9,241 nucleotides of DNA. It comes from Gammaproteobacteria bacterium. GTDB lineage: Bacteria; Pseudomonadota; Gammaproteobacteria; GCA-001735895. A program made the position numbers and the translations under genes. Below, in pieces: positions 1 through 4,738 of this stretch (positions are counted from its first letter, which is position 1; each line of letters opens with the position of its first letter). Under the pieces are notes generated by a model that was given only the letters and a program-made list of their open reading frames with translations, was not told the DNA's origin and ran no database searches. The stretch spans positions 1-9,241 of the forward strand of contig JAPUFZ010000187.1 of the NCBI GenBank assembly GCA_027293245.1, written 5' to 3'.

Positions 1-397
1 TAACACCATAATGGTGACCCGGAAGCTCTTCTACTACCAGTTGATGCATGAGTTTGCCGGTTTCAATTTCAAATCCTTTACTGGCCCAAAACAGGCTGAT
101 ATCCGGTTCAAGAACCGGTTTTAACAACTGTAAAATGTCCCTGAAAGCTTTACTGGGTATCGTAATCAGTACTAGCTGTGCATCCTCTAAGCAATTTTCG
201 ACCGAGGTGAGCGGATGGATGTTTGGTGCCAATTTGATACCCGGCAAATAAGCCCGGTTTTCACGATCGCGGGCCAAATTTTCGATATGCTCGGGCCGGT
301 GGCCCCAAAGATTGACTTCGACGTTATTTCGCGCCAGTTGAATCGCCAGCGCGGTGCCCCATGCACCAGCACCGAATACCGCAACCCTGGCTTGCAT
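1..397 (-). CDS. gpsA: Glycerol-3-phosphate dehydrogenase [NAD(P)+], 3'-truncated by window edge
   Basis: Catalyses reversible reduction of dihydroxyacetone phosphate to sn-glycerol-3-phosphate with NAD(P)H in the cytoplasm, the entry step to phospholipid synthesis. I translated the minus strand from the ATG at 397-395. The first 132 residues are visible; the E. coli protein has about 339, so well over half lies beyond position 1. The N-terminal Rossmann motif GAGAWGTALA (residues 9-18) and the WASKGFE segment with the family's conserved lysine (K107) are clear. A GGAG ribosome binding site lies 10 nt before the ATG. It is the last visible gene of the regulator-rhodanese-secB-gpsA cluster, 64 bp after the secB stop, with no terminator in the gap, so co-transcription with secB is likely. 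The secB-gpsA adjacency is the same as in E. coli. Confidence 0.96.
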   Translation of the reverse strand, partial: MQARVAVFGAGAWGTALAIQLARNNVEVNLWGHRPEHIENLARDRENRAYLPGIKLAPNIHPLTSVENCLEDAQLVLITIPSKAFRDILQLLKPVLEPDISLFWASKGFEIETGKLMHQLVVEELPGHHYGV

Positions 398-461
398 ATC
401 TATATTACTCCGGGATTGAGTCTTTCAGATTTGATTAGAGATTCTATTCTCGGACAGCCTC

Positions 462-950
462 CTAGTGTTTGACTTTTTCCTTTTTCGGTTGTTCCGCAGC
501 TTGCTCTTTATCCGCCTGCTGCTGCACGTGTTGCTTGTAAAGAGCATCAAAATTCACCGGTGTCAGTACTAATGGCGGGAAACCGCCCCGGCTAGTCAGA
601 TCGGAAATGGCCTCTCGGGCATAGGGGAACAATATACTCATGCACTGGCTGCTAAGAATATAGTTGCGTTCGTTTTCGTCAAATCCTACGATAGCGAACA
701 CGCCGGCCTGCTGCACTTCTACCAGAAATGCGGTTTTTTCTTGCTGTTTCACCGTCGCTGTAACGGTTAATACTGCTTCGTATATTTTGTCATCGATGGC
801 GCTATGCGTATGGTTCAAATTGAGTTCAATTTTCGGTTCCCATTTGCTAAAATTAAATGCCTTCGGTGTATCTGGTGATTCAAATGAAACATCTTTGACA
901 TAAAGCTTTTGAATCGAAAAATGGTTTTGTGGGGCATTCTCTTCGGCCAT
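462..950 (-). CDS. secB: Protein-export chaperone SecB
   Basis: Cytoplasmic tetrameric chaperone that keeps precursor proteins unfolded and delivers them to SecA at the Sec translocon. The product has 162 residues (E. coli 155). Family segments are visible: QKLYVKDVSFESP (14-26), the FLVEVQQAGVFAI strand (75-87), LFPYAREAISDLTSRGGFPP (107-126) and PVNFDALY (131-138). The C-terminal tail from about residue 140 is low-complexity, Gln/Lys/Glu-rich, and ends in basic KKEKVKH, unlike the short acidic tail of E. coli SecB. The stop is TAG. A purine-rich GAGAGAG lies 11 nt before the ATG. A possible promoter of its own lies in the 64-bp gap to the rhodanese gene. The rhodanese-secB-gpsA order is conserved in gammaproteobacteria, but the usual grxC between rhodanese and secB is absent. 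Confidence 0.97.
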   Translation of the reverse strand: MAEENAPQNHFSIQKLYVKDVSFESPDTPKAFNFSKWEPKIELNLNHTHSAIDDKIYEAVLTVTATVKQQEKTAFLVEVQQAGVFAIVGFDENERNYILSSQCMSILFPYAREAISDLTSRGGFPPLVLTPVNFDALYKQHVQQQADKEQAAEQPKKEKVKH

Positions 951-977
951 CGTATTTAATACTCTCTCAGGGTGTTG

Positions 978-1005
978 TTTGTAGATACAGGCTGGGCATC
1001 GTCAA
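978..1005 (-). promoter_or_regulatory. Possible sigma70 promoter for secB-gpsA
   Basis: Read on the minus strand, TTGACG (1000-1005, 5/6 to the -35 consensus) is followed after 16 bp by TACAAA (978-983, 4/6 to -10). A transcript would start near 971, about 20 nt before the secB ATG. This would give secB-gpsA a promoter independent of the upstream regulator and rhodanese. The match is by eye only. Confidence 0.35.
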
Positions 1006-1014
1006 CTGCCCTGA

Positions 1015-1443
1015 TTATTTCCGGCTAACCGGTAGATGGGCGTCTTGCCAGGCGGTTATGCCACCACTCATGTTATAGACATTTTCAAACCCGGCTTTGT
1101 TTAAAGCCTTGCAGGCCAGGCCGGAGCGCGCACCGGTCTTGCAATAAACAATGACATTTTTGTTCTTGTATTTATCCAGTTCACCGATGCGTTGAGTGAT
1201 AGAGCTTACTGGTATTTGAATGGCTTTGGTAATCTTGCCAATTACCGTTTCGGCTGGTTCGCGCACGTCCAGTAGTATTACGTCTTCGTTGTTGATCAGC
1301 GTAATCGCGCCTGCGGGAGTCAGGCTCGAGAAATTTTGTGAAGCATGTCTAAACTCGTTGAAAAATACAGCGATTAGCAGTGCGGCGAAAGCAACCACTA
1401 GCATAGGGTGATTTGATGAGAATTCAGTGAGTTGTATTAACAT
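1015..1443 (-). CDS. Membrane-anchored rhodanese-like sulfurtransferase (YibN family)
   Basis: Single-domain rhodanese of 142 residues with one N-terminal membrane segment (about residues 13-29, PMLVVAFAALLIAVFF) and a rhodanese domain from about 38 to 140. The DVRE motif (59-62) and active-site loop CKTGARS (101-107) are intact, so persulfide formation on C101 and sulfur transfer are plausible. As I recall it, E. coli YibN has lost this CxxGxR loop, so the present protein looks more like an active enzyme. Family members transfer sulfane sulfur, but the physiological acceptor here is unknown. It lies 45 bp after the ArsR-type regulator on the same strand and 64 bp before secB. No convincing ribosome binding site precedes the ATG. 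The next in-frame ATG (residue 14) would cut into the membrane segment, so the first ATG is preferred. Confidence 0.9.
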   Translation of the reverse strand: MLIQLTEFSSNHPMLVVAFAALLIAVFFNEFRHASQNFSSLTPAGAITLINNEDVILLDVREPAETVIGKITKAIQIPVSSITQRIGELDKYKNKNVIVYCKTGARSGLACKALNKAGFENVYNMSGGITAWQDAHLPVSRK

Positions 1444-1488
1444 AGTTCAATAAAAACGAATAATCAGGTCGCCAGGCAAACTCTGATA

Positions 1489-1818
1489 TTAAGAGGCACA
1501 GAAAACTTCTTGCATCATGCTGATCAAACGCAGGGTGCGGGCATCTCCGACACGGTAATAAACTTTATTGGCGTCTTTGCGCGACGCAAGTATACCCTTA
1601 TCGCGTAATATCGCGAGGTGTTGCGATATATTACTTTGCGAGGTGCCAACATTATCAACTATTTTCTGGACGCTGACTTCCTGGCTACCGAGCGTACAAA
1701 GAATTTTTAGCCGCAGCGGGTGTGACATTGCTTTCAACGAACGCGAGGCAATTTCGATGTCTTCCTGGCGCGCCAATAATTGCGAGGCGCCAATCGGTTT
1801 AACTGGATCGAAATTCAT
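1489..1818 (-). CDS. ArsR-family winged-helix repressor, likely persulfide-responsive (SqrR/BigR/YgaV type)
   Basis: DNA-binding regulator of 109 residues. The core LKAMSHPLRLKILCTL (28-43), the helix-turn-helix around SQSNISQHLAILRDKGIL (61-78) and the wing SRKDANKVYYRV (79-90) are typical of small ArsR repressors. Cysteines occur only at C41 (end of the ILC helix) and C107 (VFCAS near the C-terminus), the pattern of the sulfane-sulfur sensors SqrR, BigR and YgaV. The metal-site motif ELCVC of arsenic sensors is absent. Start choice: the frame is open to an ATG at 1932 preceded by GGGGG, which would give 147 residues. However, a good promoter lies at 1855-1883 inside that extension, and family members are about 100-110 residues long, so the ATG at 1818 is preferred. 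It heads the rhodanese-secB-gpsA cluster and is divergent from envC. It probably autoregulates and controls the rhodanese; that is inference. Confidence 0.88.
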   Translation of the reverse strand: MNFDPVKPIGASQLLARQEDIEIASRSLKAMSHPLRLKILCTLGSQEVSVQKIVDNVGTSQSNISQHLAILRDKGILASRKDANKVYYRVGDARTLRLISMMQEVFCAS

Positions 1819-1854
1819 TCGTGGTTTATTACCAAACAATAATATTAGCGATTG

Positions 1855-1883
1855 ATTATGAACGAATCGAAAATGATTGTCCA
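1855..1883 (-). promoter_or_regulatory. Sigma70-type promoter of the regulator-rhodanese unit, with dyads near the -10
   Basis: Minus-strand TGGACA (1878-1883, 5/6) and CATAAT (1855-1860, 5/6) are separated by an optimal 17 bp. Transcription would start near 1848, about 30 nt before the ATG at 1818. Two short interlaced dyads cover the -10 and start region: CGATT/AATCG arms and ATAAT/ATTAT arms, each 11 bp apart. Such a position would suit an autoregulatory ArsR operator, but the dyads are short and the region is AT-rich. Confidence 0.55.
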
Positions 1884-1923
1884 GAGCTCCTGTTCGCCAA
1901 TTCAGATGGTTTCCAGTATGATC

Positions 1924-1951
1924 TCGACCCATGAAATACCCCCAGTATTAT
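1924..1951 (+). promoter_or_regulatory. Possible promoter of envC
   Basis: Plus-strand TCGACC (1924-1929, 4/6 to -35) is followed after 16 bp by TATTAT (1946-1951, 5/6 to -10), giving a start near 1958 and a leader of about 27 nt before the envC ATG at 1985. It lies in the 166-bp divergent region between the regulator start (1818) and envC. No good ribosome binding site precedes envC. Confidence 0.35.
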
Positions 1952-1984
1952 TGAGTACAGTCAGGCTCAAAAGAACTCTATAAT

Positions 1985-2239
1985 ATGAACGCTAAAACCA
2001 TCAATTCGATCACCCGGCGGGTTCTGCTAGTCACGGTTCTAGGCTGCTGTATGTTTGCTCTGACAGTTTATGCCAGTGAAAAAACGCAAAAACAAGCTGC
2101 GCTTAAAGCACTGCAGACGAAAATAGAACAACTGAAACTGGTTATCGACGTCAAGCAAGACAGTAAATCGCGCTATACCAGTCAGCTTAAAAATATTGAG
2201 CGTGATGTCGCCAGTGTCAGTCGCAAGATTCGAGACTAG
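1985..2239 (+). CDS. EnvC N-terminal fragment: signal peptide and first part of coiled coil
   Basis: Open frame of 84 residues ending at the amber codon. It carries a basic n-region (TRR), a hydrophobic core (VLLVTVLGCCMFALTV) and an AxA-like cleavage site VYA|S at residue 30. A Lys/Gln/Glu-rich heptad-like helix follows, ending KIRD. If translated alone it would give an exported peptide of about 54 residues without the amidase-activating LytM domain. It is best read as the 5' part of the interrupted envC, not as a separate gene. Confidence 0.5.
   Translation: MNAKTINSITRRVLLVTVLGCCMFALTVYASEKTQKQAALKALQTKIEQLKLVIDVKQDSKSRYTSQLKNIERDVASVSRKIRD
2237..2239 (+). other. In-frame amber stop inside envC
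   Basis: The frame reads CGA GAC TAG GAA AAG AAA, giving R-D-stop-E-K-K. The flanking residues on both sides continue the same charged coiled-coil helix, so the TAG most simply replaces a one-base-different codon such as CAG, AAG or GAG. secB and ctpA end in TAG in this window, so TAG acts as a normal stop and a genome-wide reassignment is unlikely. Confidence 0.9.
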
Positions 2240-2269
2240 GAAAAGAAAATCAAACAAAAACGGACTGAA

Positions 2270-3172
2270 TTGAAAAAACTCCGATCAGCACGCAGCAAAC
2301 ATCAGCGGCAACTGATCCGGGAAAACCATGTCCTCGCACAGCAAGTTTATGCAGCCTTTACCCTGGGTCGGGAAGAGAAAGCTAAGTTGCTTTTTTCACC
2401 TACGAGTCCAGGAGACCTGCAACGCAACCTGGTATATTATCAGTATTTCTCTGAAGCGCGCGCTGATCTGATTGATACGGTGCAGAAAAATATCGACAAG
2501 ATTCTCGCAACCGAGGCCGCCATCGATAGCACCAGGCAAGACCTTGAAAATAGCCACCAGTTACTAAAAACACAAAAGGCACAACTCGATAAGGATCGAT
2601 CGAAGCGTAAAACAATTATCAGCGCACTGGACAAGCAGCTCAAGAAACAGGGCGGCAATCTAACTCGCCTGGAAGACGAGGCATCTCGACTGCAGGACCT
2701 GATCCGATCAATTCAGGAAATCCTGATCGATACTCCCGAGCCTGAATTTGACAGGAGGCCATTTGCCAAATTGCGGGGGCAACTAGCCTGGCCGGTTGAT
2801 GGCAAGGTCGAAAAGCTGTTCGGACGCCAGAAACATCTTTCTACCCTGCGCTGGCAGGGTATTATGATCTATGCCTCTGCAGGCGAGCATGTAAAAGCCA
2901 TTTCACATGGTCGCGTGGCGTTTGCCGACTGGCTTCGCGGACTGGGTAACCTGATCATCATCGACCATGGTAATTCCTATCTTTCTTTATACGGACACAA
3001 TGAATCTTTGTTCAAATCAGCCGGGGAATGGGTTGAGTCCGGTGATATAATCGGTAGTATTGGTAATAGTGGCGGGCAGCAAAAATCCGGTCTTTATTTT
3101 GAGATCCGGAAAAAAGGAAAACCGCAAAACCCGACACGGTGGTGCAAAACTGGAAACCGGTTCAATTCCTGA
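2270..3172 (+). CDS. EnvC C-terminal fragment: coiled coil and degenerate LytM domain
   Basis: Open frame of 300 residues in the same frame as the upstream fragment, counted from a TTG that is probably an internal leucine codon. There is no ribosome binding site at a useful distance and no signal peptide, so a product started here would stay in the cytoplasm, away from EnvC's partners. Residues 1 to about 155 are coiled coil; about 165-290 are the LytM fold with LRGLGNLIIIDHGNSYLSLY and SGLYFEIRKKG. Gene callers may list it as a separate M23-family peptidase, but it is the 3' part of envC and lacks the zinc ligands of a peptidase. Confidence 0.5.
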   Translation: MKKLRSARSKHQRQLIRENHVLAQQVYAAFTLGREEKAKLLFSPTSPGDLQRNLVYYQYFSEARADLIDTVQKNIDKILATEAAIDSTRQDLENSHQLLKTQKAQLDKDRSKRKTIISALDKQLKKQGGNLTRLEDEASRLQDLIRSIQEILIDTPEPEFDRRPFAKLRGQLAWPVDGKVEKLFGRQKHLSTLRWQGIMIYASAGEHVKAISHGRVAFADWLRGLGNLIIIDHGNSYLSLYGHNESLFKSAGEWVESGDIIGSIGNSGGQQKSGLYFEIRKKGKPQNPTRWCKTGNRFNS

Positions 3173-3233
3173 TCATTAGTTTGGTTCTTAATATTTGGCA
3201 TTATTGTAATATTCCAGCCCATATTCAGAGATT

Positions 3234-3268
3234 CTCGAGAAGTTATCAATTGTTTACAACTTCTTGAG
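3234..3268 (+). promoter_or_regulatory. Inverted repeat upstream of ctpA (possible operator or leader hairpin)
   Basis: In the 139-bp gap between envC and ctpA, CTCGAGAAGTT (3234-3244) pairs with AACTTCTTGAG (3258-3268): 11-bp arms with a single G.U in RNA and a 13-nt loop. The left arm overlaps a perfect 10-bp palindrome TTCTCGAGAA (3232-3241). No U-run follows, so it is not a standard intrinsic terminator. Weak promoter candidates surround it: TTGGCA (3195-3200) with CATATT (3220-3225, 19-bp spacer), and a TACAAT (3281-3286) without a good -35. If the first is used, the dyad lies in the ctpA leader. Confidence 0.45.
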
Positions 3269-3311
3269 TTAATTCTGGTCTACAATTAGCGCATGGCATG
3301 CGGAGAGAACA

Positions 3312-4613
3312 ATGCTTTATAAATTACGAATTTCAACCTACTTCGTTGTAGGTATCGTGCTCGGTCTATCACTGGCAATCGGGCCTAGCGTCTTTGCGCT
3401 TAAAGATGATCAGGATATCCCATTTGAGGAACTACAGGCTTTTACCGAAGTTTTCTCGCGCATCAAATCTGATTATGTCGAAAGCGTAGATGACAAAACC
3501 CTGATCGAGGATGCCATTCGAGGCATGCTCAGCGGCCTTGACCCACACTCATCATTTTTAAATACCGCCGAGTTTGATGATCTGAAGATCGGTACTACCG
3601 GGCAATTCGGGGGCCTTGGCATCGAAGTTAGTATGGAGAATGGTTTCGTTAAGGTCATTTCACCGATCGACGATACACCAGCGTCACGCGCCGGTGTCCA
3701 GGCCAGCGACCTCATTATCATGCTTGACAACAAGCAGGTTAAAGGCATGACTCTCAACGATGCGGTCAAGATCATGCGCGGCGAGCCAAATACCGACATA
3801 AAGCTTACCATCGTCAGGGAAGGTGTGTCGAAGCCACTGGTGATAACCATTACGCGAGAAATAATTCGGGTCAAGAGCGTCAAAAATCGCATGCTGGAAC
3901 CTGGTTATGGTTACGTTCGTATAACCAATTTCCAGTCGCGTACTACCACCGATCTGCTCAAGGCAATTTCAGATTTGCAAAAGGAAAGCAAACTCGAAGG
4001 CCTGGTGCTCGACCTGCGTAACAACCCGGGCGGTGTACTCAATGGAGCCGTGGGTGTTTCAGATGCCTTTATCGATAAAGGTTTAATCGTTTATACCGAG
4101 GGCCGTATCGAAGATTCCAGCCACCGATACATCGCCACACCGGGTGATAGTCTGAACGGCGCACCCCTGGTAGTATTAATTAATGGTGGTTCGGCTTCAG
4201 CCTCGGAAATCGTCGCCGGTGCAATGCAGGACCATAAGCGTGCGATTATCATGGGTACCAAATCCTTTGGTAAGGGGTCGGTTCAAACTATCCAGGAATT
4301 GCGCAATGGTTCAGCCGTGAAGTTAACCACTGCGCGATACTTTACCCCCAGCGGTCGCTCAATCCAGGCCACAGGCATAGTTCCGGATATCAAACTGAGC
4401 ACATTGAAAATTACATCTAACGGTGAAAAAGAAAGGGCCTCAATTTCCGAGAGCGACCTCAAAGGCCGGCTTAGTAACCCGAACGGCGAGACAGACGCGA
4501 AGTCCGAGGATGAAAACGAGTCCGATAAACTGGCTGAAACCGACTTTCAGTTATTCGAAGCCCTCAACCTGCTCAAAGGCCTGCATATACTGAATCAGAT
4601 GAAAAGCGGCTAG
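3312..4613 (+). CDS. ctpA: Carboxyl-terminal processing protease CtpA (S41 family)
   Basis: Periplasmic serine protease of 433 residues with a Ser/Lys dyad. It has an N-terminal hydrophobic export signal (about 10-29, cleavage near VFA), a PDZ domain (about 97-185) with the GGLGIEV substrate-binding loop, then the S41 catalytic domain. In NGGSASASEI (291-300) the predicted nucleophile is S296; in GTKSFGKGSVQ (315-325) the predicted base is K321 with Q325, at the 25-residue S-K spacing of the family. The C-terminus after about 370 is acidic and low-complexity, then a helix ending LLKGLHILNQMKSG. Family members degrade or trim periplasmic proteins; in Pseudomonas CtpA controls cell-wall hydrolases. 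A GGAGAG ribosome binding site lies 4 nt before the ATG. It follows envC by 139 bp, as in related bacteria. The stop codon TAG is part of the CTAG duplicated by the downstream element. Confidence 0.95.
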   Translation: MLYKLRISTYFVVGIVLGLSLAIGPSVFALKDDQDIPFEELQAFTEVFSRIKSDYVESVDDKTLIEDAIRGMLSGLDPHSSFLNTAEFDDLKIGTTGQFGGLGIEVSMENGFVKVISPIDDTPASRAGVQASDLIIMLDNKQVKGMTLNDAVKIMRGEPNTDIKLTIVREGVSKPLVITITREIIRVKSVKNRMLEPGYGYVRITNFQSRTTTDLLKAISDLQKESKLEGLVLDLRNNPGGVLNGAVGVSDAFIDKGLIVYTEGRIEDSSHRYIATPGDSLNGAPLVVLINGGSASASEIVAGAMQDHKRAIIMGTKSFGKGSVQTIQELRNGSAVKLTTARYFTPSGRSIQATGIVPDIKLSTLKITSNGEKERASISESDLKGRLSNPNGETDAKSEDENESDKLAETDFQLFEALNLLKGLHILNQMKSG

Positions 4614-4644
4614 CCCGCATTTCTCACCAGCATTTGTCACGATA

Positions 4645-4660
4645 TGCACATGGATGTGCA
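4645..4660. repeat. Internal hairpin of the MITE-like element
   Basis: TGCACAT (4645-4651) and ATGTGCA (4654-4660) form a perfect 7-bp inverted repeat around GG. It lies inside the outer stem of the element and would make a branched RNA fold. Confidence 0.6.
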
Positions 4661-4663
4661 GTA

Positions 4664-4698
4664 GTAGAGCAATGCAGGAGGTAGAGCAACGCATGGAG
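4664..4698. repeat. Tandem near-repeat inside the MITE-like element
   Basis: GTAGAGCAATGCAGGAG (4664-4680) is followed at once by GTAGAGCAACGCATGGAG (4681-4698). The second copy differs by a substitution and a one-base insertion. A shorter GTAG precedes the first copy. The duplication appears to be internal to the element. Confidence 0.6.
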
Positions 4699-4738
4699 CA
4701 GTTGCCGAGAAGACTGGTGAGAAATGCGGGCTAGTTTA

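Larger units (their letters stand above)
1985..3172 (+). pseudogene. envC: Murein hydrolase activator EnvC, interrupted by one in-frame amber codon
   Basis: EnvC-type periplasmic factor. In E. coli it is recruited by FtsEX to the septum and activates amidases AmiA/AmiB for daughter-cell separation. The frame from ATG 1985 to TGA 3172 holds 394 sense codons plus one internal TAG (2237-2239, codon 85); E. coli EnvC has 419 residues, so the gene is near full length. It encodes a signal peptide (residues 1-30, likely cleavage after VYA), a long charged coiled coil (about 32-250, containing the amber), and a C-terminal LytM/M23 domain (about 262-385) with LRWQGIMIYASAGEHVKAI and LYFEIRKKGKPQNP. 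The zinc ligands of active M23 enzymes are replaced (H-x-x-x-D and H-x-H lost; GLYFE in place of HLHYE), as in EnvC activators. There is no frameshift and no other stop. Either a recent nonsense mutation, a sequencing or assembly error, or amber readthrough would explain this. The gene lies just upstream of ctpA, as in other gammaproteobacteria. Confidence 0.85.
4614..4730. mobile_element. 117-bp MITE-like element with 17-bp terminal inverted repeats and CTAG target duplication
   Basis: The sequence begins CCCGCATTTCTCACCAG (4614-4630) and ends with its exact reverse complement (4714-4730). CTAG stands directly outside both ends (4610-4613 and 4731-4734), as expected for a 4-bp target-site duplication; because CTAG is itself palindromic, the uninterrupted inverted repeat is 21 bp. 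No coding frame of note is inside, so it would be non-autonomous. The YTAR-type 4-bp target fits, from memory, the IS701 family, but the parent transposase is not in the window. Without it, ctpA and glmS would end only 4 bp apart. Transcripts from either side would fold the element into a long hairpin, so it may now act as a shared 3' structure or terminator. Alternative: a native bidirectional terminator-like repeat. The CTAG duplication favours insertion. Confidence 0.75.

Noticed and set aside
967..1014. TCAGGG/CCCTGA inverted repeat spanning the rhodanese-secB gap
   Set aside because: Arms are only 6 bp with a 36-bp separation; expected by chance, and it lacks a T-run for a terminator.
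1979..1984. Perfect TATAAT directly before the envC ATG
   Set aside because: It would start transcription inside the gene, and no -35 hexamer stands at 16-18 bp upstream; the weaker TATTAT at 1946 fits better.
2237..2239. Genome-wide reassignment of TAG to an amino acid
   Set aside because: secB and ctpA end at TAG at their expected C-termini, so TAG is a normal stop here.
2758..3172. Active zinc metallopeptidase (M23) call for the LytM domain
   Set aside because: The zinc-ligand positions are substituted (no H-x-x-x-D, and GLY instead of HLH), so it fits an EnvC-type activator, not an enzyme.
3473..3892. Minus-strand open frame of 139 codons
   Set aside because: Antisense to the PDZ and catalytic region of ctpA; codon-position shadow.
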